From Spirochaetota bacterium (lineage in GTDB: Bacteria; Spirochaetota; Spirochaetia; SPDA01; JAJSAL01): DNA of 53,231 nt. A program made the position numbers and the translations under genes. Below, piece after piece: positions 8,392-16,726 of the stretch. Below the pieces are notes generated by a model. That model saw only the letters and a program-made list of their open reading frames with translations. It was not told the DNA's origin and did not search any database. Position 1 is the stretch's first letter. Every line of letters begins with the position of its first letter. Location of the stretch: NCBI GenBank assembly GCA_024274705.1, contig JAJSAL010000182.1, positions 1 through 53,231 on the forward strand, in the 5' to 3' direction.

Positions 8392-9528
8392 CTAAACTAC
8401 CACCTTTTCGACGATCTGTTCTGCCGCATGTCTGGCCTCAGTATCGAGATATAGTATCTGGTCAAAGGAGAGAAGGGGTTGCGACCAGTCTGCATCCAGA
8501 GTTGCGGTTACCACACGGGGAATGTCGAGATACTCGATCTTGCCGTGCATAAATGCGTACACTGCAATCTCGTTGGCTGCGTTGAAAGCCAGGGGATAAG
8601 CATTACCTTTTTCTGCAGTAAGATAAGCCGTTTTGATAAGAGGATACTTCTTTTCGTCTACCCCATGGAAGGTAAACGTACAGTCTACCAGGTTCAGCCT
8701 GCCGAACATGCAGCTCGAAAGGTCCGGGTAGGTAAGGGCGTTCTGTATCGGAATCGACATGTTCGGTTTACTGATTTGGGCATACAGCGACCCATCTCTG
8801 GTACGGATAAGGGAATGTACACAGCTCTGGGGATGGAGAACCACGTGTATGTTCTCTACAGGGATATCGAAGAGTTCCCTGGTTTCAATTATTTCCAGAC
8901 CTTTGTTCGCCATGGTGGCGGAATCAATAGTGATCTTTTTCCCCATACTCCATGTAGGATGAATAAGTGCGTCCTTTACCGTCACATATTTCAGTTCCTC
9001 TGCCGGTGTATCCCGGAAGGCCCCTCCCGATGCGGTGAGTACCACTTCTTCGATAAACTCCGGTTCCACCTTCCGGAGGAGACTGAAGATTGCCGAGTGC
9101 TCAGAATCAACCGGTATTATGGTTTTCCCATGTTTCCGGGCAAGCTTTTTCACCAGGGAACCGGCAATAACGATAGTTTCCTTGTTCGCCAGGGCGAGAT
9201 TCTTGTCCGATTCCAGGGATGCCACGGAGGGCATCAGTCCTTCAGCGCCTGAAATGCCGTTTATGACCACATCTGCATCGGTTTCACGGATCATTTGAAG
9301 AAGTCCCTCTTTCCCGCTGTAACTGACTCGTTCCGATTCGGGGTGTCTGCCCGAGAGGGAAACGCTTTTGACATCGAATTCTTCTGCAAGCTCGATGAGT
9401 TCTTCTTCATTCGTATGGGCGGATAATCCGACTACGGTGAAAAGATCGCGATGGTGGCGCATAATCGTTGTTGCACTTTGACCGATGGACCCGGTACAAC
9501 CGAGGATAATAATATGTTTTTTGTTCAT
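8392..9528 (-). CDS. dxr: 1-deoxy-D-xylulose 5-phosphate reductoisomerase
   Basis: Converts DXP to 2-C-methyl-D-erythritol 4-phosphate, the first committed step of the MEP isoprenoid pathway, using NADPH and a divalent metal. Visible are the NADPH-binding GCTGSIGQSA (residues 10-19), the ALANKETIV segment, the metal-site motif PVDSEHSAIF and the HPQSCVHSLI strand. The 378-residue length is typical. It sits between cdsA (8 bases upstream) and rseP (3 bases downstream) in the spirochaete-type lipid/isoprenoid operon, where its product feeds undecaprenyl phosphate synthesis by UppS next door. Confidence 0.96.
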   Translation of the reverse strand: MNKKHIIILGCTGSIGQSATTIMRHHRDLFTVVGLSAHTNEEELIELAEEFDVKSVSLSGRHPESERVSYSGKEGLLQMIRETDADVVINGISGAEGLMPSVASLESDKNLALANKETIVIAGSLVKKLARKHGKTIIPVDSEHSAIFSLLRKVEPEFIEEVVLTASGGAFRDTPAEELKYVTVKDALIHPTWSMGKKITIDSATMANKGLEIIETRELFDIPVENIHVVLHPQSCVHSLIRTRDGSLYAQISKPNMSIPIQNALTYPDLSSCMFGRLNLVDCTFTFHGVDEKKYPLIKTAYLTAEKGNAYPLAFNAANEIAVYAFMHGKIEYLDIPRVVTATLDADWSQPLLSFDQILYLDTEARHAAEQIVEKVVV

Positions 9529-9536
9529 ATAACGTC

Positions 9537-10382
9537 CTATAATAATAAGGTATCAACTAAATAGTAAAAAACAGGTGCTGCAAACAATAAAGAATCCAGA
9601 GAGTCCAGAACGCCTCCCCTGCCGGGTATCATTGTCCCGGAATCTTTGACGCTAGCCGACCGTTTGAGGGCGGATTCGATAAGATCACCGAAGATACAGG
9701 CAATGCCGGATGCAGCACCGATGATGACCATGATGTAGTAGGGCTTCGTGAAAATCATGGGGAGCGCTGTTTTTGTGAGTACTGCTATGGCAATCGAGGT
9801 TCCGAAACCCGCAGCGAAGCCGATTTTCGTCTTATTCGGACTTACCGCAGTAACTGTTTCCTTCCTGTTCCCAAAGAGCATACCAAAAAGATAGGCTGCC
9901 GCATCATTCAGAAAAATCATTATGAAAAACAGAAGCAGCATATACCCGGCGTTATTGAATTTGGCGATACGAATCAGGAACGTGAAAAAAAAGCCTGGAT
10001 AGATCAGAATTGCGAGGCTTACCGCCGCCCGGGGCAGGATCGCCCCAAAATACTTCTCGTCCTGTATGAATATTTCTCTCGAAAGAAGTATGATTGCGCC
10101 GGCGATAAGGACCAATTCCAGCATAACCGACGGGAGAAATCCAATGACGATGAGATATGCTACTGCCGGGAGGGCGCCTGCCAGGACAGGTGCCAGCACC
10201 AGCCTGCCGCACATGTTTCTGGCCCGGAAAAAACGGACTGCTTCCATAGAGCAGTAGACGGAGGCGATGATCATAAGGCAGTTGAGAATCAGGTGGTTAC
10301 CGAAGGTAAGAAAGAGGGTAAGAGCACCCACGGAAGGTGTTGCAACAATAAAGAGGAGTATCCGTTTTGTAAGGGATTTCAT
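9537..10382 (-). CDS. cdsA: Phosphatidate cytidylyltransferase
   Basis: Makes CDP-diacylglycerol from CTP and phosphatidic acid in the inner membrane, the branch point for phospholipids. The 281-residue protein has about eight membrane helices and the family signature near the C-terminus (SALKRSASVKDSGTMIPGRG followed by GVLDSLDS). The usual PGHGGxLDRxDS reads PGRGGVLDSLDS here: histidine is R and the second arginine is S. The metal-binding aspartates remain. Its start overlaps the uppS stop by 4 bases, so translation is coupled. Confidence 0.93.
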   Translation of the reverse strand: MKSLTKRILLFIVATPSVGALTLFLTFGNHLILNCLMIIASVYCSMEAVRFFRARNMCGRLVLAPVLAGALPAVAYLIVIGFLPSVMLELVLIAGAIILLSREIFIQDEKYFGAILPRAAVSLAILIYPGFFFTFLIRIAKFNNAGYMLLLFFIMIFLNDAAAYLFGMLFGNRKETVTAVSPNKTKIGFAAGFGTSIAIAVLTKTALPMIFTKPYYIMVIIGAASGIACIFGDLIESALKRSASVKDSGTMIPGRGGVLDSLDSLLFAAPVFYYLVDTLLL

Positions 10383-11107
10383 TTCACACCGCCGAATCTT
10401 CTGTTTCGTTTCTGATAGTTGATCAAGGCGCTTTCCAGGTCTTCAAAACCCCAGTCCGGCCAGAGCTTATCAGCGAAGTAGAGTTCCGCGTAGGCACTCT
10501 CCCACAGGAGAAAATTACTCAGCCTCATTTCACCGCCTGTACGGATAATGAGATCAGCCTCCGGAAGGTCAGGACAGTCGAGATGTCGATGAATGTCATC
10601 GCAGCCGATTGATGTTTTGCCGGAATCCTTTCCGCTGCCGTTGTTCAGCAGTCTGTTCACAGCTCGTACAATCTCTCCCCGGCCTCCGTAATTTATCGCA
10701 AGATTGACCGTCAATCCGGTAAAATGGGCGGTATCCCTGGTTACTGTTTTTATCTCTTTGCGGACATTCCCGGGAAGATCATCCAGCGCCCCACTGTGGA
10801 GGACACGTATTTTATTGGCTGTATAGAATGTGTATTCGTTCCTCAAGTGCTGGCCTATAAGCTTCATAAGAAATGCAACTTCGTCTTGTGCCCGTTTCCA
10901 GTTCTCTGTAGAAAACGTGTAAAGGGTTAAATACTTTATACCTAAATCCGAGGCGGATTTTACAACCCTTTTTGCCGCCTTTATTCCTTCCTGATGACCG
11001 GCGGTCCTGGGTAGATTCCGTCTGACAGCCCACCTTCCGTTTCCGTCCATGATGATTCCAACATGGACTGGAAGGCGTGAAGGATCCAGGAGCGACGAAT
11101 CTGTCAT
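10379..11107 (-). CDS. uppS: Undecaprenyl diphosphate synthase
   Basis: cis-Prenyltransferase that builds the C55 carrier lipid for cell-wall precursors from FPP and IPP. Motifs: HVGIIMDGNGRWA (residues 15-27, catalytic D22), the YLTLYTFSTENWKR segment, and the C-terminal block DLIIRTGGEMRLSNFLLWES with the conserved RTGGE..LSNF. The 242-residue length is normal. It starts on the frr stop (TAATG, 1-base overlap) and overlaps cdsA by 4, placing translation elongation, cell-wall lipid and phospholipid genes in one operon. Confidence 0.96.
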   Translation of the reverse strand: MTDSSLLDPSRLPVHVGIIMDGNGRWAVRRNLPRTAGHQEGIKAAKRVVKSASDLGIKYLTLYTFSTENWKRAQDEVAFLMKLIGQHLRNEYTFYTANKIRVLHSGALDDLPGNVRKEIKTVTRDTAHFTGLTVNLAINYGGRGEIVRAVNRLLNNGSGKDSGKTSIGCDDIHRHLDCPDLPEADLIIRTGGEMRLSNFLLWESAYAELYFADKLWPDWGFEDLESALINYQKRNRRFGGVK

Positions 11108-11661
11108 TATATCTCCATGATTTCCTTTTCTTTCTCTTCCAGAAGAAGGTTGATTTCTTCTATAAAATCGTCTGTTGCCTGCTGTACTTCGTTATGCCCT
11201 TTCTTCTCATCATCTTCGGTGATATCGCCGTTTTTCTGCTTTTTCTTCAGTTCGTCGTTTGCGTCTCTCCGTATATTACGAATGGCGACCCGTGATTGCT
11301 CTGCCATATTTTTTGCAAGTTTAACGTATTCTTTTCTCCGTTCCTCCGTTAAAGGGGGAATGTTGATTCTGATGAGTTTCCCGTCGTTACTGGGGTTAAG
11401 CGACAGCTCTGATTTCTGGATCGCTTTTTCGATTTCACCTAACACAGACTTGTCCCAGGGCTGTATAACTACTAACCTGGCTTCAGGGATTGATATCGTT
11501 GCGACCTGGTTAAGAGGTGTCGGTTCACCGTAGTATTCCACTTTCAGTTTATCGAACAAAGCGGACGAAGCCCTGCCTGTCCGAATGGTGTTGAATTCAT
11601 CTTTGAGGGCCTGGACACTCTTCTCCATCCGCCCTTTTGCGTCTGCCAAAATGCTTTTCAT
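11107..11661 (-). CDS. frr: Ribosome recycling factor
   Basis: Splits the post-termination ribosome together with EF-G. The 184-residue product has the family's N-terminal helix (MEKSVQALKDEFNTIRTGRA, residues 12-31), the YYGEPTPLNQVATI strand region and the C-terminal helices (IRNIRRDANDELKK). An AAGGAGG site precedes the ATG. The tsf terminator lies only 14 bases upstream of its start codon, so it depends on read-through from rpsB-tsf or on a promoter hidden in the tsf 3' end. It heads the frr-uppS-cdsA-dxr-rseP run. Confidence 0.97.
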   Translation of the reverse strand: MKSILADAKGRMEKSVQALKDEFNTIRTGRASSALFDKLKVEYYGEPTPLNQVATISIPEARLVVIQPWDKSVLGEIEKAIQKSELSLNPSNDGKLIRINIPPLTEERRKEYVKLAKNMAEQSRVAIRNIRRDANDELKKKQKNGDITEDDEKKGHNEVQQATDDFIEEINLLLEEKEKEIMEI

Positions 11662-11674
11662 ACATCCTCCTTGG

Positions 11675-11709
11675 AAAAAAACAAACCGCCCTGTGAAGGG
11701 GCGGTTTGT
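11675..11709 (-). terminator. Rho-independent terminator after tsf
   Basis: On the minus strand an 11-bp perfect stem (ACAAACCGCCC with GGGCGGTTTGT; plus-strand arms 11681-11691 and 11699-11709) has a 7-base loop and is followed at once by a run of seven T. It lies 12 bases past the tsf stop and just before frr. It probably reduces, rather than stops, transcription into frr-uppS-cdsA-dxr-rseP, giving more uS2 and EF-Ts than downstream products. Confidence 0.93.
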
Positions 11710-11721
11710 GACGATAATCTG

Positions 11722-12564
11722 TTATAGTTCTTCTCCGACCCTGAAATATAGATACTCAGCTATACCCAGTTTGCTGCCGACTTCCTTCCCCAGAGCTTCA
11801 AGTACTTTCTGAACACTCTGTTTGTCGTCTTTTACGAATCCCTGATTGAGGAAACATATTTCGGAAAAATGTTTGTTCAGTTTTCCTTTAACGATTCCAG
11901 GAACCACCTTTTCAGGTTTACCGAGACTCATTGCCTGTTTTGTGAAAATCTCTTCCTGCTCTGTAAGGTATTCCTTATCTATCTGGTCTACCGAGAGAAA
12001 CATCGGGTTGAAGGCGGCCACGTGGAGAGCGCAGTTAAAAGCACACTCCTTAACCTTTTCATGTTCCAGCACTTCCGGTTTTTCTGCCCACAGTTTGATG
12101 ATTACTCCGATCCTTCCGTTCCCGTGGATGTAGTCTACAAGAAGTTCATTATCCGAAGCTGTAGTTGTGGCAAATCGGCGGATTCCCATATTCTCCTTTA
12201 ACTTCCCGATGAGTTCAGAAAGTTGTTTTTCCATACCAGGGGAAATTGCTTTAAGATTGTTTTTTACGATTTCCGGAAGCATTTTTTTCCCTAAAACGAC
12301 GAACTCTTCGTTCATCGCGACGAAATCGGTTTCGCATGAAAGTTCGAGAAGACCACCTCTGTTGCCTTCTATCAAAGAGAAGATCCTTCCTTCGTTCGTT
12401 GACCTGCCGCTCCGTTTTGCAGCCGCAGCAATCCCCATCTCCTTTAACAGCCTTTCCGCTTTCTTGAAATCCCCCTCTGCTTCTATAAGGGCCTTCTTAC
12501 AGTCCATAAGGCCCGCGCCGGTCTTTTCACGCAGCACTTTTACATCTGTAGCTTTTATTTCCAT
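11722..12564 (-). CDS. tsf: Elongation factor Ts
   Basis: Nucleotide exchange factor that reloads EF-Tu with GTP. The 280-residue product begins with the UBA-like domain and signature (VKVLREKTGAGLMDCKKAL, residues 8-26). The core follows with CETDFVAMNEEF near 75, the motif that contacts EF-Tu. It lies 13 bases downstream of rpsB in the usual rpsB-tsf pair and is followed by a strong terminator. Confidence 0.97.
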   Translation of the reverse strand: MEIKATDVKVLREKTGAGLMDCKKALIEAEGDFKKAERLLKEMGIAAAAKRSGRSTNEGRIFSLIEGNRGGLLELSCETDFVAMNEEFVVLGKKMLPEIVKNNLKAISPGMEKQLSELIGKLKENMGIRRFATTTASDNELLVDYIHGNGRIGVIIKLWAEKPEVLEHEKVKECAFNCALHVAAFNPMFLSVDQIDKEYLTEQEEIFTKQAMSLGKPEKVVPGIVKGKLNKHFSEICFLNQGFVKDDKQSVQKVLEALGKEVGSKLGIAEYLYFRVGEEL

Positions 12565-12577
12565 TCTCTATCTGCTC

Positions 12578-13684
12578 CTATTCTTCGTAAAGTTTATCTT
12601 CATCTACCATGGTTTCAGTTTTGGGGGGTTCAGTTTTGGGAGTTTCAGTTTTTTCCTGATTTTCTTTTATCTTTTCTTCATCCGGGTTGTACTCTGAATA
12701 ATCTTCTTCTGTAAAGCTCTTTGATTCTTCCTCTTCTTCGGCAGCCTTCTCTTCGGCAACCTTCTCTTCGGCAACCTTCTCTTCGGCAACCTTCTCTTCG
12801 GCAACCTTCTCTTCGGCAGCCTTCTCTTCGGCAACCTTCTCTTCGGCAGCCTTCTCTTCGACTGTCTCTTTTGCCTGTTCTTCCGTGTTGATGGTATCTC
12901 CGATTGGTGCAGTTACCTCTTCGGTCTCGGTTTTATCCACTGTTTCGATATCGTCTTCCGGAAATTCATCTTCCTGCAGGGTTTCGATGACTTGAAGGCC
13001 GATCTCGTTATCTGCTTCGACAACAGCGTTTGCAATAATCTGGGTAAAGAGGGTGATGGCCCGGATGGCATCGTCGTTTCCGGGAATAGGATAAGTGATG
13101 CCGTCGGGATTACAGTTGGTATCTACAATTGCGATGATAGGGACCTTTACCCTCTGGGCCTCTGCAACGGCAATTGCTTCTTTTCTCGTGTCGATGATGA
13201 ACACTGCCCCTGGAATGTCCTTCATTTCCTTGATTCCACCGAGGTTCCTCTCCAGTTTGCCCTGTTCCTTTCTTAGACGGGAAATCTCTTTTTTTGTGAG
13301 GCTTTCGAAGGTCCCGTCCACTTCCATTTTTTCGATCTTTTTAAGCCGAAGAATGGACCTTTTTATTGTCGAGAAATTGGTAAGCATGCCGCCTAGCCAG
13401 CGGTTGTTCACATAGAACATCCCGCACCGTTTTGCTTCACGCTCGATTGCGGCCTGGGCCTGTTTTTTTGTTCCTACGAACAGGATAGGTTTCCCGTCTA
13501 GCACGGTCTTGCGCACGACGTCGTAGGCTTCCTTGATAGCAGCGATAGTTCTCTGCAGATCGATGATGTGAATTCCATTCCGTTCCGCAAAGATAAATTT
13601 CTTCATCCGCGGATCCCACCGTTTCGTCTGGTGTCCAAAGTGTACACCCGACTCTAACAGGTTTTTCATTGTTACAACAGCCAA
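12578..13684 (-). CDS. rpsB: 30S ribosomal protein uS2 with long acidic tail
   Basis: Small-subunit protein needed to bring in bS1. The core is standard ([20 protein letters not shown]; then [18 protein letters not shown] and [17 protein letters not shown]). It starts at a TTG (13684-13682) preceded by AGGAGG; the ATG five codons later is too far from that site. At 368 residues it is far longer than the roughly 230-290 of most uS2. The extra C-terminal 120 or so residues are acidic and include eight five-residue repeats ([10 protein letters not shown]), encoded by a 15-base tandem repeat at 12736-12855, then a PKTEPPKTE stretch. Confidence 0.96.
   Translation of the reverse strand: MAVVTMKNLLESGVHFGHQTKRWDPRMKKFIFAERNGIHIIDLQRTIAAIKEAYDVVRKTVLDGKPILFVGTKKQAQAAIEREAKRCGMFYVNNRWLGGMLTNFSTIKRSILRLKKIEKMEVDGTFESLTKKEISRLRKEQGKLERNLGGIKEMKDIPGAVFIIDTRKEAIAVAEAQRVKVPIIAIVDTNCNPDGITYPIPGNDDAIRAITLFTQIIANAVVEADNEIGLQVIETLQEDEFPEDDIETVDKTETEEVTAPIGDTINTEEQAKETVEEKAAEEKVAEEKAAEEKVAEEKVAEEKVAEEKVAEEKAAEEEEESKSFTEEDYSEYNPDEEKIKENQEKTETPKTEPPKTETMVDEDKLYEE
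12736..12855 (-). repeat. 15-bp tandem repeat within rpsB
   Basis: Eight back-to-back 15-base units (plus strand CTTCGGCAACCTTCT, with C or G at one position) encode AEEKV or AEEKA in the uS2 tail. Units differ at only one base, so the array is young and likely to vary in copy number by slippage. The unit is a multiple of three, so changes would keep the frame. Confidence 0.95.
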
Positions 13685-13766
13685 TGTGTTTCCTCCTATG
13701 ACTAAGTCCCTTCTCTGATTCTCCTCTTCAATAATTAAAGAGGGAAAATAGATAATTCCATCCAGA

Positions 13767-14363
13767 TTAACTAAATAACGGATAGTTTAATGACCTTAAC
13801 ATGCCATAAAACGTATGGATTGGCAACCCCATTACATTCGAGTAGGACCCGGAGATCGACTCAACAAAGAAGCCGCCCCGTTCCTGGATCCTGTAACCCC
13901 CGGCGGCTCCCTGCCATTCCCCTGTTGAGAGGTACCATGCCCTTTCCCCGGCATCCAGGTGTTTGAACCGGATCACCGTAACAGTATGGGCGGTTATAAT
14001 AGATCCGGCATTACCGGGAGCATACAATGCCAGACCGGTAATAACATGGTGCTGTTTTCCGGATAAACAGTTGAGAATCCGTTCAGCCTCTTCTAACGAT
14101 GCGGGTTTTCCGATCTTTTCTTCATCTAAAACGACAATGGTGTCTGCTCCGAGGATCCATGTAGAAGCCGTTTCAGGAGCCCGGCAGAGAAGAGCTCCTG
14201 TTTTCTCCTTCGCCAGGCGCCGGGCATCCTCTTCCGGGGAAAGTGACGAAAAATGTTCATCGATTTCCACAGGGTAAACGGTAAAGGGAATATGAAGGTG
14301 CTCCAGCAGTGCCTGCCTCCTCGGCGATGCCGATGCCAGGATAATCGGTTTCATCGAATCCAC
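13767..14363 (-). CDS. maf: Maf-family nucleotide pyrophosphatase
   Basis: Maf proteins hydrolyse non-canonical or pyrimidine nucleoside triphosphates and have been linked to division arrest. The signature is at the N-terminus ([16 protein letters not shown], residues 8-23), with [13 protein letters not shown] (catalytic D) near 70 and the C-terminal [20 protein letters not shown]. The W-containing [12 protein letters not shown] motif is the loop that sets base preference; I would not assign dTTP/UTP or m7GTP from it alone. It is 198 residues long. It overlaps the upstream small membrane gene by 13 bases. Confidence 0.93.
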   Translation of the reverse strand: MDSMKPIILASASPRRQALLEHLHIPFTVYPVEIDEHFSSLSPEEDARRLAKEKTGALLCRAPETASTWILGADTIVVLDEEKIGKPASLEEAERILNCLSGKQHHVITGLALYAPGNAGSIITAHTVTVIRFKHLDAGERAWYLSTGEWQGAAGGYRIQERGGFFVESISGSYSNVMGLPIHTFYGMLRSLNYPLFS

Positions 14364-14590
14364 CGGAACAGGAAAATCCCTGCTACACCTCCGCCGATAC
14401 TTCCCGGGTTGATTCTGATAAAGAGGGAGATCACGTAAATATCAAACCCGACAGGTGATGTTGTAAAGTCCATCTCTATACCTGTGAAAAGGAGCAGCCG
14501 CTCCAACAGTTCCCAGCACATGGTACCGGCAAACACACAGAGCAGGATGATCCAGAAAAAAGCCGGATAGTTTTTCTTTATCAGTTTCAT
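14351..14590 (-). CDS. Small membrane protein, DUF4321-like
   Basis: A 79-residue protein with two hydrophobic segments: residues 10-35 and a C-terminal one ending in [17 protein letters not shown]. The end, with I-x-I-N-x-x-S-x-x-G then a glycine-rich helix and final R, resembles DUF4321 proteins, which I recall sitting next to maf in clostridia. Function unknown. It overlaps the maf start by 13 bases and follows the GntR-type gene by 9, so it is probably co-transcribed with maf. The ribosome site (GGGA) is weak. The tight spacing supports its being real. Confidence 0.6.
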   Translation of the reverse strand: MKLIKKNYPAFFWIILLCVFAGTMCWELLERLLLFTGIEMDFTTSPVGFDIYVISLFIRINPGSIGGGVAGIFLFRWIR

Positions 14591-14599
14591 GTTATCCCA

Positions 14600-15664
14600 T
14601 TAATGAGTGCATACGCTTTTGCATGAATTTCGAAGAACTATTTTTGTAGGTACCGGGACATGTATCCCGGGCAGTGTTCCTTCGGACATGAACTCCTGGA
14701 GAAACAGTGTTACATACTTTGATATCCTTTCCCAGTCCCGGGACACGGTAGTGAGAGATTCGGTCTCACTTAACACTGAATCTCCGAACCCGATGATAGA
14801 GCAGTGTTCTCCCGGGATGATGCCGGCTTTCTTAAGTTCCCCCATGGCTCCGATAGCTGCAGTTTCGTTGGCGCAAAACAGTGCAGGTATATCGGTAACT
14901 CTCTGTAAAATTGTTCGGCACGCATGGGCTCCTCCTTCTGCAGTGGTACCGCCATGCACACAGAATACTGCATCCTTCTCCAGACCCGCCTGGTGAAGCC
15001 CCTGGAGAAACCCGGCTTTCCGGTATTCCCCCGCCGTCGTCAGGTTGGATGAAATGTGGGCAAAATTCCTGTACCCCAGATCGAGGAGGTACCGGGCTGC
15101 ATCAGAACTTCCCTGGAAATCGTCAGACGAGATCCGGCAGACATCCTGTCTGTCTAAAAAACTGTTAATAAACACCGTCTTCTCCACCGGACTTAACATC
15201 GCCGGATGGGCACTGTAAAGAGGCGGAACCAGTAATGTCAGAGATAATTCGTCATCGGCAGCTTTCTGAACCATGGTTCCTGCCAGGGTTCCACTTTCCC
15301 GGTGCATGAGAAGGATAAGTTCCAGATCGAGCTTCTGCAGTTCCTGCTCCAGAGTTTCAAGGAATACCGTCGTTTCAGGGTCCAGCCCGGGAATGATGCA
15401 GTGTATCCTGGTAATTTTAGTTTTCGGCCTGGGGTACACCACCACGGTGCCCTTTCCGCTGAACCGTTCGATCAGGCCGTCTGCCACCAGCTTGGTGAGG
15501 GCTTTTCGTATGGTAAGGTGACTCGTATTGAACCTTTCCTTGAGGACCCGCTCCGGGGGTAAATCTCCTCCCTTTTCATACTTTTTATCCAGAATTTCTT
15601 TTTTCAGGGTGTTGTAGATGTTCTGATAGAGAAATGGTATTTCCCGGTCTTTTTTTTCTGACAT
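14600..15664 (-). CDS. GntR/LacI-type transcriptional regulator
   Basis: A 354-residue repressor-like protein built like AraR of Bacillus. It has a GntR winged helix at residues 10-75 (NIYNTLKKEILDKKYEKGGD, then LPPERVLKERFNTSHLTIRK) joined to a LacI-type sugar-sensing domain (residues about 85-350; RYLLDLGYRNFAHIS, PALFCANETAAIGAM, IIGFGDSVLSE). It is divergent from the E1-E2 dehydrogenase operon. A palindrome half-site pair with GCGC centre (15741-15754) overlaps that operon's -10 box, and a 14-base identical site lies in the SDR/AOR promoter at 48.7 kb. The effector, probably a sugar or sugar acid, is unknown. Confidence 0.88.
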   Translation of the reverse strand: MSEKKDREIPFLYQNIYNTLKKEILDKKYEKGGDLPPERVLKERFNTSHLTIRKALTKLVADGLIERFSGKGTVVVYPRPKTKITRIHCIIPGLDPETTVFLETLEQELQKLDLELILLMHRESGTLAGTMVQKAADDELSLTLLVPPLYSAHPAMLSPVEKTVFINSFLDRQDVCRISSDDFQGSSDAARYLLDLGYRNFAHISSNLTTAGEYRKAGFLQGLHQAGLEKDAVFCVHGGTTAEGGAHACRTILQRVTDIPALFCANETAAIGAMGELKKAGIIPGEHCSIIGFGDSVLSETESLTTVSRDWERISKYVTLFLQEFMSEGTLPGIHVPVPTKIVLRNSCKSVCTH

Positions 15665-15676
15665 ATTCTAGGTGGT

Positions 15677-15706
15677 ATTATAGGAAAATTGTTTCTATCT
15701 GGTCAA
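15677..15706 (-). promoter_or_regulatory. Promoter of the GntR/LacI regulator
   Basis: On the minus strand TTGACC (plus-strand 15701-15706), an 18-bp spacer and a perfect TATAAT (plus-strand 15677-15682) point to the regulator gene, whose start lies 13 bases past the -10. The 5' leader would be very short. Confidence 0.6.
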
Positions 15707-15715
15707 TTTACCTTC

Positions 15716-15744
15716 TTGACACTACTAAAACTATATTCTATATG
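15716..15744 (+). promoter_or_regulatory. Promoter of the E1-E2 dehydrogenase operon
   Basis: TTGACA (15716-15721), a 17-bp spacer and TATATG (15739-15744) give a good sigma-70-type promoter 28 bases before the E1alpha start. Its -10 is overlapped by the candidate operator at 15741-15754, so a bound repressor would block it. Confidence 0.65.
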
Positions 15745-15754
15745 TATAGCGCTA
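15741..15754 (+). promoter_or_regulatory. Candidate operator, TATGTATAGCGCTA
   Basis: This 14-base sequence holds the self-complementary core TAGCGCTA and is identical to the minus strand at 48692-48679, between the SDR and AOR genes. AraR-like GntR/LacI repressors bind palindromes of about this size. The regulator gene is adjacent. The binding itself is inferred. Confidence 0.6.
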
Positions 15755-15771
15755 AGTATTAGGAGAGGTAT

Positions 15772-16470
15772 ATGGCTGTATCAAGGGACCTTCTTTTGGA
15801 ATTCTTTGAAAAGATGCTGCTCATTCGGCGGTTCGAAGAAACCCTTTTCGATCTTGCAAAACGGGGTATCGTGAAAGGTTCTGTCCATCTCTGCAATGGG
15901 CAGGAAGCACCTGCTGTTGCAGCCTGCTGCGCGGTTGACAAGGAAGATTTTATGATGCCCACCCACCGTGGTCACGGGCAGATCCTCGCCAAGGGGGCGG
16001 ACCCGGGACGGTTCCTCGCAGAGCTGCTGGGCAGGGTAGACGGATACTGCGGCGGAAGGGTCGGGTCCATGCACACCTTTGACAAAGAGACGAATAATGT
16101 CGGATCCAACGGCATCGTGGGTGGACAGTTCCCTATTGCCGCGGGGATCGGTCTTGGCATCAAACTCATGGAGCTGGACCGCTGCTTCCTTCTGTTCTTC
16201 GGTGACGGATCCACCAACCAGGGATGGTTCTATGAACTTCTGAACCTGGCCAGTCTTTGGAGTCTTCCCATCATGTTTGTCTGCGTGAACAATAAATACG
16301 GTATGGGTACCCATTATGACCGAACGTCAAACATATCGGTATCCGGGAAAGCGGAACTGTTTCACATACCTGTCGGGCAGGCACATGGCAACGATGTGGA
16401 AGAAGTATACGAAACAATAGTTCCCCTGGTAGCACAGGTAAAACAGGAAAAGCAACCTGTGCTCCTGTAA
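15772..16470 (+). CDS. acoA: Acetoin/2-oxoacid dehydrogenase E1 alpha, N-terminal part
   Basis: TPP-dependent E1 subunit that decarboxylates acetoin or a 2-oxoacid and passes the acyl unit to lipoyl-E2. Visible are MPTHRGHGQILAKGAD, the GGRVGSMHTFD segment and the TPP/Mg motif GDGSTNQGWFYE ending NNKYGMG. It stops after PVLL at a TAA (16468-16470) directly in frame with the remaining 81 codons (CATYRMSGHSAFDMRPYR and on). Changing TAA to GAA would rebuild a normal 314-residue subunit. AcoA and PdhA are hard to separate by eye; the absence of an E3 gene and the small size favour the acetoin-type set. Confidence 0.82.
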   Translation: MAVSRDLLLEFFEKMLLIRRFEETLFDLAKRGIVKGSVHLCNGQEAPAVAACCAVDKEDFMMPTHRGHGQILAKGADPGRFLAELLGRVDGYCGGRVGSMHTFDKETNNVGSNGIVGGQFPIAAGIGLGIKLMELDRCFLLFFGDGSTNQGWFYELLNLASLWSLPIMFVCVNNKYGMGTHYDRTSNISVSGKAELFHIPVGQAHGNDVEEVYETIVPLVAQVKQEKQPVLL

Positions 16471-16485
16471 TGTGCTACCTACAGG

Positions 16486-16716
16486 ATGAGTGGGCACTCC
16501 GCCTTTGATATGCGGCCTTACCGTCCGAAGAAAGAGATTGAAGAATGGAAGAAGAACGATCCTATACTGCTGGCGGAAAAAAAACTGCTGTCGATGAAGT
16601 GTGAGAAAAAAAAGATCGAAGAGACCCGTTTGAAAGTTGATGCCCTCATGAAAGAGGCGGAAGAGTTCGCCCTGGCCAGTGCATATCCCGAATTCGGACC
16701 GGCCCTGGAGCAGTAG
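16486..16716 (+). CDS. acoA: E1 alpha, C-terminal part after in-frame stop
   Basis: Same frame as the preceding part, beginning 15 bases after its TAA. It encodes the E1alpha tail: GHSAFDMRPYRPKKEIEEWK is the conserved segment after the phosphorylation-loop position, then a charged helix to the end (EFGPALEQ). The ATG at 16486 is not preceded by a good ribosome site, so this is best seen as the 3' end of one interrupted gene. The stop falls 10 bases before the E1beta start. Confidence 0.75.
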   Translation: MSGHSAFDMRPYRPKKEIEEWKKNDPILLAEKKLLSMKCEKKKIEETRLKVDALMKEAEEFALASAYPEFGPALEQ

Positions 16717-16726
16717 GAGACCTGAA

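Noticed and set aside
8479..9252. Long open frame on the plus strand opposite dxr
   Set aside because: dxr on the minus strand shows complete family motifs; this frame has no recognisable domain and no ribosome site. It is a shadow of codon bias.
12736..12855. Regular 15-bp repeat as a CRISPR array
   Set aside because: There are no spacers, the unit is too short, and it lies in frame in rpsB.
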